Source of the DNA: Leptospiraceae bacterium UBA2033
GTDB lineage: Bacteria > Spirochaetota > Leptospiria > Leptospirales > Leptospiraceae
Assembly: GCA_002333425.1 (NCBI GenBank)
Contig: DDBL01000133.1
Span: 4,571-68,570 of the forward strand
Direction: 5' to 3'
DNA length: 64,000 nucleotides
Below are positions 42,644 to 51,966 of this stretch, piece by piece. A program made the translations under genes and the position numbers. Below the pieces are notes generated by a model. It was not told where the DNA came from. It did not search any database and worked only from the letters and a program-made list of their open reading frames with translations. The stretch's first letter is position 1. Each line of letters begins with the position of its first letter.

Positions 42644-44011
42644 TTAAATTTCTGGTAACTTAGAAGAATCTACTTCCGTTCCCAAAAATTTATCTTTTAG
42701 TATGGATTCCATATCAATATCTTCTGGTTCTTCTTCTATTTCCGGTTTATCGGAAGTAACCGCGTGTAATGGTTTTGTTACAACAGTTTGTTCTGCTTGT
42801 CGTGTTGCTGCAGATGCGATAAATTTTTCTCCTTCTTTTTGTAGGAGTTGTTGTAAATCGTGAATTTTTTCTAAGACACCTGCAACGGACGGTCTGTTTA
42901 AATCAAATATTAATTTTCTAATAGAAATTTCTATAAATATTTTCATTTCAAATGAGTTTCTAAGTTTTAGATACATCAATTTTTCATAGATGGTATATAT
43001 TTTTTCAGAGAGTAAGGTTAATATTTCTGAGTTGTATGGTTCGAGTTCTTTTGTGATTTTTTGAATATCTTCTATTGGATAATTTAGAGAATCCCGGTCA
43101 GCTAAATTTTCTTTGATGAGAATTAGAGCATGAGTAAATTCCACAAAGTCCCAAGCAAATTTATGAAGGTCAGCTCCTTCATTGTAAACTTTTTCGATTG
43201 TCTGAAAAGATTTGTGAAATGTCTTCTCGCCTAGAATACTTTTGAATAATTCAATTTGAACGTCTACACCTTGGTAGCCGATCATTTTGCCTATGAGTTT
43301 ACCAGTGATATGCCCGTCAGTGAATGTAACTGCTTGTTCTAAAAAGGAAAGTGTATCTCTTACAGAACCATCACCTTTTTTTGCGACCCAAAAAATTCCA
43401 TCTGAGTCATAATCAATATTTTCGATTTTGCAAAGATGTTCTACATAAGATTGTAAATTAGGAAGAGGAACTTTTTTAAATACAAAGTCCTGGCATCTAG
43501 AAAGAATCGTTTCTGGAATTTTGTGGTATTCGGTTGTGGCTAATATGAATACTACGTGATGGGGTGGTTCTTCTAAAGTTTTTAATAATGCGTTAAACGA
43601 CTGATCGGTGAGCATATGAACCTCATCGATGATGTAAATTTTGTAACGCCCACCCATCGGAGAAAATTTTACATTTTCCCTAAGGTCACGAATATTATCG
43701 ATCCCGCGATTACTTGCCGCGTCAATTTCCAATACATCATTGGAGTTGCCTTTCATAATTTCAGTGCAGGATTTGCATTTATTACAAGGCTCGTTGTCTT
43801 CGGGAGATTCACAATTTAACCGTTTGGCGAGAAGCCTTGCGATGGTAGTTTTTCCAACACCTCTTGGACCGAAGAAAATATAGGCATGACCGACTCGGTT
43901 GTTCTTGAGAGCATTCATGAGTGCACCGATAGCAAGTTTTTGCTCAACTACTTCTTTAAATAGCTGAGGTCGGTATTTTCGGGCGAATACTAGGTGGCTT
44001 TCTTCTGACAT
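42644..44011 (-). CDS. dnaX: DNA polymerase III subunit gamma/tau
   Basis: Clamp-loader ATPase of 455 residues. Motifs: YRPQLFKEVVEQ, Walker A GPRGVGKTTIARLL, the zinc site CESPEDNEPCNKCKSC, Walker B YIIDEVHMLTDQSFNALLKT and sensor/SRC ILSRCQDF. The C-terminal tau part is short. The ATG at 44011 (MSEESHLVFARKYRP) is the start; the longer frame upstream reads through a tRNA gene and is an artefact. tRNA-Ser ends 13 bases before this ATG on the same strand, so they may share a transcript. Confidence 0.95.
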   Translation of the reverse strand: MSEESHLVFARKYRPQLFKEVVEQKLAIGALMNALKNNRVGHAYIFFGPRGVGKTTIARLLAKRLNCESPEDNEPCNKCKSCTEIMKGNSNDVLEIDAASNRGIDNIRDLRENVKFSPMGGRYKIYIIDEVHMLTDQSFNALLKTLEEPPHHVVFILATTEYHKIPETILSRCQDFVFKKVPLPNLQSYVEHLCKIENIDYDSDGIFWVAKKGDGSVRDTLSFLEQAVTFTDGHITGKLIGKMIGYQGVDVQIELFKSILGEKTFHKSFQTIEKVYNEGADLHKFAWDFVEFTHALILIKENLADRDSLNYPIEDIQKITKELEPYNSEILTLLSEKIYTIYEKLMYLKLRNSFEMKIFIEISIRKLIFDLNRPSVAGVLEKIHDLQQLLQKEGEKFIASAATRQAEQTVVTKPLHAVTSDKPEIEEEPEDIDMESILKDKFLGTEVDSSKLPEI

Positions 44012-44023
44012 GGCAGTAAAAAA

Positions 44024-44108
<85 letters not shown>

Positions 44109-44174
44109 TTAGTTGGAAATTCCAATAAATTAGATTAGCCTAATAAATCGAGCGAAAAAAGTTTTAAATTCTAA

Positions 44175-44211
44175 TTGACTTAATACGTATTATATTTATT
44201 ATCATACGTAT
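44175..44211 (+). promoter_or_regulatory. Promoter and operator of the VapBC-like operon
   Basis: TTGACT (44175-44180), 17 bases and ATTATC (44198-44203) precede the ATG (44210) by six bases. Two copies of ATACGTAT, at 44183-44190 and 44204-44211, lie 21 bases apart, about two helical turns, one inside the spacer and one over the start codon. They are likely antitoxin-binding sites for autoregulation. Confidence 0.6.
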
Positions 44212-44461
44212 GATAGATACAAAATTAACTTTAAAATTAGATAAAGGCATTATAAATCGAGCGAAGGAATATGCTTCGGAAACAAACCAGAGTTTATCTC
44301 GCTTGGTTGAGGAATATTTTCTAGAGCTTACATCTTCCAAGAAGTTTAAGCAGAATTTATCCCCTCGTGTTCGAAAGGTAAGCGGAGTTTTAAAAGGAAA
44401 GTCTATTGACTATAAAGATTCCGTAAGTAACTACTTGATCGAAAAACATTTAGATAAATGA
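44210..44461 (+). CDS. Antitoxin, ribbon-helix-helix (DUF6364/VapB-like)
   Basis: Protein of 83 residues. The N-terminus MIDTKLTLKLDKGIINRAKE and YASETNQSLSRLVEEYFLEL form a ribbon-helix-helix DNA-binding unit; the C-terminal half should wrap the toxin. The stop overlaps the ATG of the PIN gene (ATGA). No Shine-Dalgarno precedes the ATG, and the -10-like element lies six bases upstream, so the mRNA is probably leaderless. Confidence 0.85.
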   Translation: MIDTKLTLKLDKGIINRAKEYASETNQSLSRLVEEYFLELTSSKKFKQNLSPRVRKVSGVLKGKSIDYKDSVSNYLIEKHLDK

Positions 44462-44883
44462 GTAAACCAAAACTATTTCTAGATTCCGATATTATTCTAG
44501 ATGTGCTTTTAGAAAGAGAAGAATTTTATGAAGCCTCCGCAAGACTTTTGGACTTAGGTGATTCTAAAAAGATTCATCTGTATACTTCTTCCTTGGTAGC
44601 GGCAAATATCTATTATATTCTCAGAAAAGAATTGAAGAGCAATAAAAAAGCTTTGGAATGTCTAAAAGACCTCATTGATATAATCAAGATATTACCCGTC
44701 GATGAAGAAACAATGAGAGCAGCCATGAAAACTGGTTTTTCTGATTTCGAAGATTCCATTCAATACATAGTCGCTAAAAATAATGCGTTAGATTATTTAG
44801 TAAGCAGAAACAAAAAAGACTTTAAGAAAGCAGATATGAAAGTTTTGAGTGCTGCAGAAATGTTAGAGAAGTTGGAATTTTAA
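44458..44883 (+). CDS. PIN-domain toxin (VapC-like)
   Basis: Protein of 141 residues. Acidic PIN residues are visible in LFLDSDIILDVLLEREE, GFSDFEDSIQYIVAKNNALD and NKKDF. It is a probable magnesium-dependent endoribonuclease neutralised by the upstream protein. Its TAA (44881-44883) abuts the first base of a MITE-like element. Confidence 0.87.
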   Translation: MSKPKLFLDSDIILDVLLEREEFYEASARLLDLGDSKKIHLYTSSLVAANIYYILRKELKSNKKALECLKDLIDIIKILPVDEETMRAAMKTGFSDFEDSIQYIVAKNNALDYLVSRNKKDFKKADMKVLSAAEMLEKLEF

Positions 44884-45097
44884 TTAACGTGAACTCGATG
44901 TAAGAAATTTCACGAATTACGGCAGTGGTTTATTGTGTCATTCCCATGCGAAGGCACTGTCGCGAATACTTGGAGCGAAGGGTGGACTTTCAATCGGGAA
45001 TCTGTAGTTCTAAGCAGGATTTTATAATACTTGAGATCCCCGATAAGGGATTTCGGGGATGACAATGAGTAATCTTCTTATATGGAGTTCACGTTAA
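44884..45097. mobile_element. MITE-like element with 13-bp terminal inverted repeats
   Basis: 214 bases bounded by TTAACGTGAACTC (44884-44896) and GAGTTCACGTTAA (45085-45097), perfect inverted termini. Inside, GTCATTCCC (near 44938) and CGGGGATGAC (near 45055) form a second inverted pair, and CCCCGATAAGGGATTTCGGG a local hairpin. It fills exactly the space between the stop of the PIN gene and the stop of tadA. It contains no gene, so any movement would need a transposase from elsewhere. Its left end recurs alone at 6098-6118. Confidence 0.8.
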
Positions 45098-45532
45098 CTA
45101 TCCCCTTCTTTCCTTAAAAAAATCTTTCACAATAGATTCAATTTCTTCTGAATGTAGTAGAGTCAATTTCGGAAAATGATTTTTTGAGTAAATGGATTCA
45201 AAACTAATCGATGTTATCCCCTCTGTTTTTGTTGCTTCTAAGAAATAAACTACTTCTGTAATTCTAGATTGGATGATTGCACCCGCACACATTATACATG
45301 GCTCAATACTAGTTAGCAAAATACAGCCGTTTAAAAATTTTGAATTAATTTTTTTTTGCGCCGCCTCTATACATAAAATTTCACTGTGAAGGTGAGTTAT
45401 AGAATTTATTTCCACTTGGTTAAATTTCTCTTCGAGCAAAATTCCATCTTGGTATATTTGAGAAAAAGATGGAATTTCATTTGGATATTGTTTTGCGAGA
45501 AATAGGAATTTCTCTAAAAAAAGTTCAATCAT
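45098..45532 (-). CDS. tadA: tRNA-specific adenosine deaminase (TadA-like)
   Basis: Protein of 144 residues with the zinc-deaminase signature: HSEILCIEAAQ (His ligand and catalytic Glu) and TSIEPCIMCAGAIIQSRI (PCxxC). The length and GAIIQSRI fit TadA, which converts A34 to inosine in tRNA-Arg, but the usual HAE is HSE and the end is short. A related nucleoside or guanine deaminase remains possible. The start overlaps the cyclase stop by four bases, and the stop abuts the MITE-like element. Confidence 0.75.
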   Translation of the reverse strand: MIELFLEKFLFLAKQYPNEIPSFSQIYQDGILLEEKFNQVEINSITHLHSEILCIEAAQKKINSKFLNGCILLTSIEPCIMCAGAIIQSRITEVVYFLEATKTEGITSISFESIYSKNHFPKLTLLHSEEIESIVKDFFKERRG

Positions 45533-47661
45533 CTTTCTTCAAAGGATTCGACTCCTTCCCAGTCAAAAGGAACTCCATTTTTCTCGTAATATAAGGAACG
45601 TTTTAGATAGAGTTGTGCTGCCTTATCGTACGGATTTATCTCTGCGATTTCTTTAAAGCAGCTAACAGCCAAATGAAAATCTTGCGTTAAATAAAGACTA
45701 ACCCCTGTTTCAAATTGAGTTTTCGTTGCTTTAAATAATTCCAAAGCAGTTTCTGATTGACCATCTAGAATTTCGACAACGGTTAAGTTTTTTGTTTTTC
45801 CTTTTACTTTTACTCTATCTAAAATTCTATACATATATTTGTCAGCATCTTCCAATGAAAAAAGAGTTTCGATACTCATCAGGATGGAAGCTCCATAAAT
45901 TTTAGTTAATCCTTCAATTCTTGATGCCAGGTTCACTGCATCAGAAATTACGGTTCCTTCCATTCTGTCTTCTGTTCCAATAGTTCCAAGCATCAACATC
46001 CCAGTATGAAGCCCGATTCCAATTTGAATAGGGATATAATTTTTCTCAATTCTCTTTTGGTTGTAAATTCTAATTTCTTTTTGCATTTCGATTGCAGATT
46101 CAATTGCATCGTCTGGACTTATGGGGAAAAGTGCCATTAGCCCATCTCCTATATATTTATCAATAAATCCGTTATGAGATTGAACGCATGGATTCATTCG
46201 TTTCAAATAAGCATTTAAAAAATTAAAGTTTTGCTCTGGACTCATTGTTTCTGATAATTCTGTAAATGCTCTTATATCAGAAAAAAGAATTGTCATTTCT
46301 CTTTGAATTTGGTTTCCGAGTTTAACATCAAGTATACTTTCTTTTTTGAGATATAAAATTAATTCATAAGGAACAAATCGCGCATAAGCAAAATTAGTTC
46401 GTTTTAAATCTCCTGATAATTGTTCGATTCTTTTAAATGCAGAGGAAAATTTTAACAGTAGCGCATAAGATTGAGTAATTGCCATGATCGCAATTCCATA
46501 AGGGATAAGAAATACATTCGTGTGAATAATTTCATTAATCGCTAACAGATCATGAATGTTCGTGAGTATAATCGCAACTGTGCTAACAAGAATAGACTTA
46601 GCGTAATCTCTTTTGTTTAAAACAGCTCTTAGAATATAGTAGGGTACAATTGCTAGGGCGATAATCAAAACAGGTTGCAAAATTGGCACCGTATAGGTAA
46701 AATATTTAGGTTTTAATAAAAGACTAAAACTAGAAACAATCGCGATGACGTAATATATGGAGAAAACTTTTTTGTTAATTTCTTTGGGAAAGAGATAATT
46801 TAAAAACTGAATCCCTAATGCAGGAATCCAAAAGAATACAAAATATTCTAAACGAAGATAAATATCATAATTATCAAAAATAGGGTAATTTGTTATTAGC
46901 TTCTCGCCGGTAGTTATAATTCTAAAAAAAAGAACTAGAAAAAACATAGAAAACAAAATAGAGGATTTGTCATTTCGACTGAGTTGATAAAATGCTAAGT
47001 GATAAACAAAAATAAAAAATAAAAGTCCAGCCAAAAAGGAATCCGTTTCTCTTGCCGACTTTTCTAGTTGACTAACTTGAGAATAAGTTCCCAAAAAAAT
47101 ACTATGCCATACTCCGCCTTTCCTATGATGGAAATTAGAAATTTGCATTACTATTTCCATATCTAACATTTTTAGATCTGGTGTGTAACCAATTGCAGGT
47201 ACAGTATGGGGAATCGATTTTTCCTCTGAAGTCCCTACTTCTCCTGAGCCAAGTGTTTCACTTCCATTTACGAAAATTTTAAAAGCAGTAGCTTGTTGTT
47301 GGGATCTGATGGCTAAAGCAGGAGAATTTTCAGGAAGCAAAATTTTCAGCCGATAGGTTGCAAATCCATTTCCAGATAGCGGCTTACCATCAATAACCGT
47401 ATTATTCCACGTGTTAGGAAGTTGGAGGTAAGTTTTATTAAGGAAGATTGAATTAATTTCTTCTAGAGAGTATAATTTTTCCCAATAAAATTCCCATTCG
47501 CCATCTAGTTTTATTGGACCATTTTTGGCAAAGTCCCAATTTCTTAAATCTAGGATTCCTTTTTGTGCCTTAAAATTTCCTATCGACTTTTCAAAAATTA
47601 TATAGTTACAAGAATCTAATAAGAAAAAAAGAGATATAATAAAAATTCTGTAACACATCAT
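45529..47661 (-). CDS. 7TM-DISM sensor with class III adenylate/guanylate cyclase
   Basis: Membrane receptor cyclase of 710 residues. A signal anchor (IFIISLFFLLDSC) precedes an extracellular jelly-roll-like domain (about 30-205: LDGEWEFYWEKLY, LQLPNTWN, FATYRLKILLPEN), seven transmembrane helices (about 208-415) and a class III cyclase domain (about 445-620) with MTILFSDIRAFTELSETMSP and DKYIGDGLMALFP, which hold the metal-binding Asp residues. The C-terminal 70 residues are TPR-like. Probably makes cAMP in response to an envelope signal. Coupled to tadA by ATGA overlap. The nucleotide specificity is not determined. Confidence 0.88.
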   Translation of the reverse strand: MMCYRIFIISLFFLLDSCNYIIFEKSIGNFKAQKGILDLRNWDFAKNGPIKLDGEWEFYWEKLYSLEEINSIFLNKTYLQLPNTWNNTVIDGKPLSGNGFATYRLKILLPENSPALAIRSQQQATAFKIFVNGSETLGSGEVGTSEEKSIPHTVPAIGYTPDLKMLDMEIVMQISNFHHRKGGVWHSIFLGTYSQVSQLEKSARETDSFLAGLLFFIFVYHLAFYQLSRNDKSSILFSMFFLVLFFRIITTGEKLITNYPIFDNYDIYLRLEYFVFFWIPALGIQFLNYLFPKEINKKVFSIYYVIAIVSSFSLLLKPKYFTYTVPILQPVLIIALAIVPYYILRAVLNKRDYAKSILVSTVAIILTNIHDLLAINEIIHTNVFLIPYGIAIMAITQSYALLLKFSSAFKRIEQLSGDLKRTNFAYARFVPYELILYLKKESILDVKLGNQIQREMTILFSDIRAFTELSETMSPEQNFNFLNAYLKRMNPCVQSHNGFIDKYIGDGLMALFPISPDDAIESAIEMQKEIRIYNQKRIEKNYIPIQIGIGLHTGMLMLGTIGTEDRMEGTVISDAVNLASRIEGLTKIYGASILMSIETLFSLEDADKYMYRILDRVKVKGKTKNLTVVEILDGQSETALELFKATKTQFETGVSLYLTQDFHLAVSCFKEIAEINPYDKAAQLYLKRSLYYEKNGVPFDWEGVESFEER

Positions 47662-47750
47662 CGTAAGAGAGCATAAAAGAATTTTTTTTTCAATATATAT
47701 TTATTTCTAACAAATCTATTTTGAAAAAAAAATAATTTCATGCAGTAGAC

Positions 47751-48947
47751 TTATGTTTGTGTTTCATCATCGTCAGTATCTGTTTCATCAGGAACTGTAT
47801 TGTTCTCTTGGGTTTCTGGTTTAATTTCTTTTTTTTCTTCTTCTTTTTCTGAATAATTACTTTCTTCTTTTAAAAGTTGAATACATTCCTTGGCGTATTT
47901 CTTAGCTCTTTCTGTTACAGTACTTGGTTCGTATTTGTCGACTATCGCATTAAATACCACTGCTGCACGGTCATATTTTTTGGTAGCAAATAAAGCCATT
48001 CCTTTTGTGAATAATGCATAATGGTCGAGAGAACCCGGTTCGTTAATTAAAACTTCTTCTGCAAAATGAATCGCTTGCGGATAACGTCCTAATTTTAAGT
48101 TACATTCTCCCATATAGTAGAGTATTTTTTCTCTTTGTTTGCCATCGCGTGTTCTTTTTAAAAGTTTAGTAAAAGCAGTTAACGCTTTTTCAAATTGATT
48201 TTTGTTATATAGTATTTTGATTTTATCAAAGGCGGCTGACTTTTCTTCATTTACTGCTACTTTAGGCTCTACATGGTCTAAAGCTGAAACCTCTTCTGAA
48301 TAATTTTCAAATATATCGTAAGACGCGAAATCTTTTCCGAGTTTTCTCAGTGCCCTTGTCCAGCCAATTCTTGCTTGTACGTTATTTGGATATTCTTGAA
48401 CTGCTAAAAAGTAATTTTTACTTGCGTTCTCGTATTTAGATTTTCGCATAAAAAAATCTGCAATTGAAAGTAGAGCTTTTGAACGTAATTTATTGTCTCT
48501 GCTTGTTTGAAGAACTGAGTTTAGATGGATTTTTCCTTCCTCTTCTTGGTTTAAGAGTAGAAGAAGATTTCCTAGCGCATAACTAAGATTTTCCCTTTCT
48601 TCCTTTGAGAGATTAGGCATTTGATTTAGTTCTTTGTAAATGTCTAATGCTCTTAGTCTATCTTTGTTTTTTTGTAGAGCACCTGCGTGACCGAAAGATA
48701 CTCTGAATCTGAAAATATCTGGAACAGTTTTGGAAGTAAGCTCAGTAAATAAAAGAAGTGCTTTTTGAGAACTTTTTTTACTAGACTGACTTAATAGTTC
48801 TTCTGCTATTTTGAGTCTTTCTTCAAACGGGTAAGCATTATTCTCCACCGTTTTTTCTTCTGCGTGGTTTACGATAACGTAAACTCCAGTTAATACTCCC
48901 GCAGCAACAAATATAAATCCGACTAAAATTAAAATTAATCTACTCAT
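47751..48947 (-). CDS. Membrane-anchored TPR protein
   Basis: Protein of 398 residues with one N-terminal transmembrane helix (about 4-26), then repeated TPR-like helices (for example LSKEERENLSYALGNLLLLL, AVQEYPNNVQARIGWTRALR, IHFAEEVLINEPGSLDHYAL) and an acidic, probably disordered tail rich in Glu/Asp/Thr. The start overlaps the stop of the upstream gene by four bases, so both are translated together. A scaffold in the periplasm or at the inner membrane is likely. Confidence 0.72.
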   Translation of the reverse strand: MSRLILILVGFIFVAAGVLTGVYVIVNHAEEKTVENNAYPFEERLKIAEELLSQSSKKSSQKALLLFTELTSKTVPDIFRFRVSFGHAGALQKNKDRLRALDIYKELNQMPNLSKEERENLSYALGNLLLLLNQEEEGKIHLNSVLQTSRDNKLRSKALLSIADFFMRKSKYENASKNYFLAVQEYPNNVQARIGWTRALRKLGKDFASYDIFENYSEEVSALDHVEPKVAVNEEKSAAFDKIKILYNKNQFEKALTAFTKLLKRTRDGKQREKILYYMGECNLKLGRYPQAIHFAEEVLINEPGSLDHYALFTKGMALFATKKYDRAAVVFNAIVDKYEPSTVTERAKKYAKECIQLLKEESNYSEKEEEKKEIKPETQENNTVPDETDTDDDETQT

Positions 48948-50623
48948 CTACTTCCCCGATTTTCTAAACATCTTTTTACGTAAAAATCCACACGTTCTTT
49001 ATCATAGTTCATCTGTACTTCTTCTTTGAGTAATATCTTTAATGCTAAATTGTATTCCCCTAGATTGTAATGAGATAACGCAGCGAAAAATAGCGATTTG
49101 CCTCTGATAGAATCATCTGTTACTCTATCAGCTAGAGACTTGAATTTGACTAGAGCTTCTCTAAACTTTTCTTTTTTATAATACTGTGACATGATAACAT
49201 CAAAATCAGGATTGAGTTCCTCTACAATTGGAGCTGGCTTTGGTGTTGGAACTGGTTTTTCTTCTGATTTGATTTCTTCTTTTTTCTTTTTCTTCTTTTC
49301 TTTTTTCTTTTTTTCTGGTTCTATTTCTTCTTTTTTTTCATCTTCGACTTTTTCTGCTTCAATTTTTACAAACGATTGTCCTTCTTTTAGGATTAAATTT
49401 TCTTCTCCATCTTCTGTTTTAGTGGTTACAGCGTAATACACTGTTTTTGATCTGTCTGTATTGGGATGAAGAAATGATTGTCTCGGATGGTTTACTGTTC
49501 CAACTTTTTTTGCATTTTCATTAAGTTTGCCATTAGCCTCATTTATGATTGGAGTTTCGGATTGATAGATATTATATGTGACAGAGCCATTTCCAGGTTC
49601 TTCCAGCAAAGTCCAAGTTAGTGCAACTCCTATTTTTTTGGTTTCGGCAGTTAGGTTTTTGATTGTTATTGAATTAGTAGCAACTGGGACTTTTTTTTCT
49701 TCTACAACTGCAATTTCTTCACTGGGAAGAGCTTCTTTTTTGTTGTTACTTTTTACAAAGTAAAATTTGCGAAATGACTTATTATCCTCTAATGGAATTT
49801 TTTCTTTATCTCCAATTGTAACGGTTACTCCATAGTAGACGTTCTGTGTGGATGTTAGACCTGTGTCTAGAAAAGTTGTTTCGGGATGAATTACTTCTCC
49901 TATCTTAGTGGCTTTTTCCATTAGCCCAATATTGAACATTGGCTCTACGGAACGATAAATAGAATATTTAGGGTTGTTGGTTTCTGCATCATGTGGTGCA
50001 ATCCAGTTAAGCTGAATTACATTCTCAACATTTTTAATTCTGAGATTGCTTATTGAGTCTATTTCTAAATTTTTATTTACAGGGGTTGTTTCTTGCGATT
50101 TGGCTTCAACGGGTGCATTGGCTTTCGTAGGAACTGTAGCTGGAATAATTGTATAATTCAAACCTGGAAAAAGTTTCACATTTTTCTTTTTTACTTGCGA
50201 GACTAGTACGATCGCATAATAGTAGTCGCCGGGTCTAAGATTTACATCTCTAAAGGAATTGAAAATATGAACTTTATCGCTTTTGTATTTTCCTAAAGAA
50301 TCTGAAATACCTAACTTTTCCATTGTATCAATTACTTCAGTTGACCTAGCAATTACGACATCTCCCTCATCTACGGGTGGTGTCCAAGTTAGTTCGATAG
50401 AAATAGAATCTGCGCTAAGAGTTGCTTTTAGATCCGATACAACGTCTTTATCTACTTTTTTTTTCTCAGTAGTCTCTATTTCATTTACTTTTTTGGCTGG
50501 TTCTTGCGAAAAAATACCAAAGTTGCAAAAGTAAAGGAGTGTAAAAAAAAGAATTTTGCAGAATGTTAATTTGGAAAAATTCTTTTTTGAAATTGATTGG
50601 TTGATCGCGGTTAGATATTTCAT
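48944..50623 (-). CDS. Exported FN3-like repeat protein with Lys/Glu-rich linker
   Basis: Protein of 559 residues with a long signal peptide (hydrophobic core ILFFTLLYFCNFGIFS). Three fibronectin-III-like modules follow (about 65-155, 195-290 and 320-415), each with repeated themes such as ISIELTWTPP, IQLNWIAPHD, IGVALTWTLLEEP and DYYYAIVLVS. Then comes a low-complexity run rich in Lys and Glu (about 425-470) and a C-terminal TPR-like part. It is coupled to the TPR protein downstream. Function unknown; extracellular or periplasmic scaffold is likely. Confidence 0.7.
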   Translation of the reverse strand: MKYLTAINQSISKKNFSKLTFCKILFFTLLYFCNFGIFSQEPAKKVNEIETTEKKKVDKDVVSDLKATLSADSISIELTWTPPVDEGDVVIARSTEVIDTMEKLGISDSLGKYKSDKVHIFNSFRDVNLRPGDYYYAIVLVSQVKKKNVKLFPGLNYTIIPATVPTKANAPVEAKSQETTPVNKNLEIDSISNLRIKNVENVIQLNWIAPHDAETNNPKYSIYRSVEPMFNIGLMEKATKIGEVIHPETTFLDTGLTSTQNVYYGVTVTIGDKEKIPLEDNKSFRKFYFVKSNNKKEALPSEEIAVVEEKKVPVATNSITIKNLTAETKKIGVALTWTLLEEPGNGSVTYNIYQSETPIINEANGKLNENAKKVGTVNHPRQSFLHPNTDRSKTVYYAVTTKTEDGEENLILKEGQSFVKIEAEKVEDEKKEEIEPEKKKKEKKKKKKEEIKSEEKPVPTPKPAPIVEELNPDFDVIMSQYYKKEKFREALVKFKSLADRVTDDSIRGKSLFFAALSHYNLGEYNLALKILLKEEVQMNYDKERVDFYVKRCLENRGSR

Positions 50624-50924
50624 AGTTTTACCATTTTACGAATAAAAGAACACAAAAATAGAGGGAAAGGAAATAAATTTCAACCATAATTAAAAAAAAC
50701 CGTAATTACAAAACAGAAATATTTCTTTTTTATTCTTAAAATACTCTGTTTACAACCTTGCATTTATTATCGACATCTAATAGTTCATATTATACAACAT
50801 GCAAAACTAATTTATCGGTGCTTTCGGTGTAATCGTTGGTAATCTTTGATTTTAAAAAAGTTGTAGAATTTATTCGTTGCTATGAAGTATTGAGAGTCGA
50901 TTAGACATAATAGGGAAATAAAGT
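50624..50924. other. Divergent intergenic region with a dispersed-repeat copy
   Basis: About 300 bases between divergent genes, AT-rich. A copy of the GGTAATCTTT-type repeat lies at 50812-50849 (ATCGGTGCTTTCGGTGTAAT followed by CGTTGGTAATCTTTG), matching the repeats at 1-20, 20643-20703 and 55592-55606. GGGAAATAAAG precedes the ATG of the methyltransferase gene. No other gene is seen. Confidence 0.5.
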
Positions 50925-51560
50925 ATGATTAGCCAGGAAATAGATTATTATGAAGATATGAAATACCAAGATTTTCTTTTGTCATTTAGACGAAAGATTA
51001 TTTGTCCGCCAGAAAAAATCATGTACTACTTAGAAATTAAAGATGCAATGAACGTAGCAGATTTTGGGATGGGGAAAGGTTTTTTTATTCCTTACTTAAA
51101 AAAGAAAATGGATAAAGAAGCCCATCTCTGGGGAATTGATTATCAACAAGAAATTTTGGATTTGGTTCTTAGACGAAAAGTCGAGGAGGATATTCAGAAT
51201 TTTACAGCCGTTCATATTGATAAAACAGAGCATCCTTTACTTCCGAATTGGATTCCTTTGCCTGACGTGATTTTTACGGCTATGTGTCTTTCTACTTTTC
51301 CTGACCCGGGATTTGCCATGGACGGTCTTATTAGGTCGATGAAACCAGAAGGTAGACTTTTTGTGATTGATTGGGCTAAGGTGGAGTTTCCGGAAGGTCC
51401 CGCAATCAAGGATAAAATTTCTTTTGATAAAATGAAGTATCTCGCAGAATACCATAAACTGAAAATTGTAAATGCATTTACAGTAAATGAATTTGTCTAT
51501 GGAATGGAAATTGTAGCTGGTCCTGAATTTAAAACCCAGTTCTATGACTACAGGGAGTAG
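50925..51560 (+). CDS. Class I SAM-dependent methyltransferase
   Basis: Protein of 211 residues. Motif I is VADFGMGKGFFIPYL, with the acidic end of strand 2 in LWGIDYQQEILDL, motif II-like PDVIFTAMCLSTF and motif III-like SMKPEGRLFVIDW. These identify a Rossmann-fold methyltransferase; the substrate is not evident. GGGAAATAAAG precedes the ATG. It is followed after 3 bases by a CoA-binding protein gene and then the DUF342 gene, so a three-gene operon is likely. Confidence 0.82.
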   Translation: MISQEIDYYEDMKYQDFLLSFRRKIICPPEKIMYYLEIKDAMNVADFGMGKGFFIPYLKKKMDKEAHLWGIDYQQEILDLVLRRKVEEDIQNFTAVHIDKTEHPLLPNWIPLPDVIFTAMCLSTFPDPGFAMDGLIRSMKPEGRLFVIDWAKVEFPEGPAIKDKISFDKMKYLAEYHKLKIVNAFTVNEFVYGMEIVAGPEFKTQFYDYRE

Positions 51561-51563
51561 AGT

Positions 51564-51956
51564 ATGAAAGAAAATAAAATTCTCGAACTATTGAAAAAAA
51601 AAGACTGCACTATTGCGATTGTCGGCGCTACGAATGATTCTAGCAAATATGGAAATATCATTTATAGAGATTTAAAAAATAAAAATATTAAGGTTTACGG
51701 CATTAATCCCAAGGCAACAACGATAGATGGGGATAAGGCGTATCATGCGCTAGGTGATTTAGGATTTATTCCTGATATCATTGACATGGTTGTTCCACCC
51801 AAAATAGGACTCGAGACTATTAAGGCGGCTGTGGCTAATGGCTACGATAACTTTTGGTTACAACCCGGAGCTGAAAGTGAAGAAATAATTGAATACCTAG
51901 AGAAAAATCAAAAAAATTATCTTGCTTATGCTTGTGTAATGGTAGAGAGCAGGTAA
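51564..51956 (+). CDS. CoA-binding domain protein (YccU-like)
   Basis: Protein of 130 residues, a single CoA_binding_2 Rossmann domain: IAIVGATNDSSKYGNIIYRD, IKVYGINPKATTIDG, IDMVVPPKIGLETIKAA, then WLQPGAESEEIIEYLEKN and CVMVESR. The family binds acyl-CoA or CoA and the cellular role is not established. The stop is 10 bases before the next ATG. Confidence 0.88.
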   Translation: MKENKILELLKKKDCTIAIVGATNDSSKYGNIIYRDLKNKNIKVYGINPKATTIDGDKAYHALGDLGFIPDIIDMVVPPKIGLETIKAAVANGYDNFWLQPGAESEEIIEYLEKNQKNYLAYACVMVESR

Positions 51957-51966
51957 GGGTAAACTT

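Noticed and set aside
49191..49436. Ser/Phe-rich plus-strand frame in the FN3-like gene
   Set aside because: It is the complement of the Lys/Glu-rich low-complexity region.
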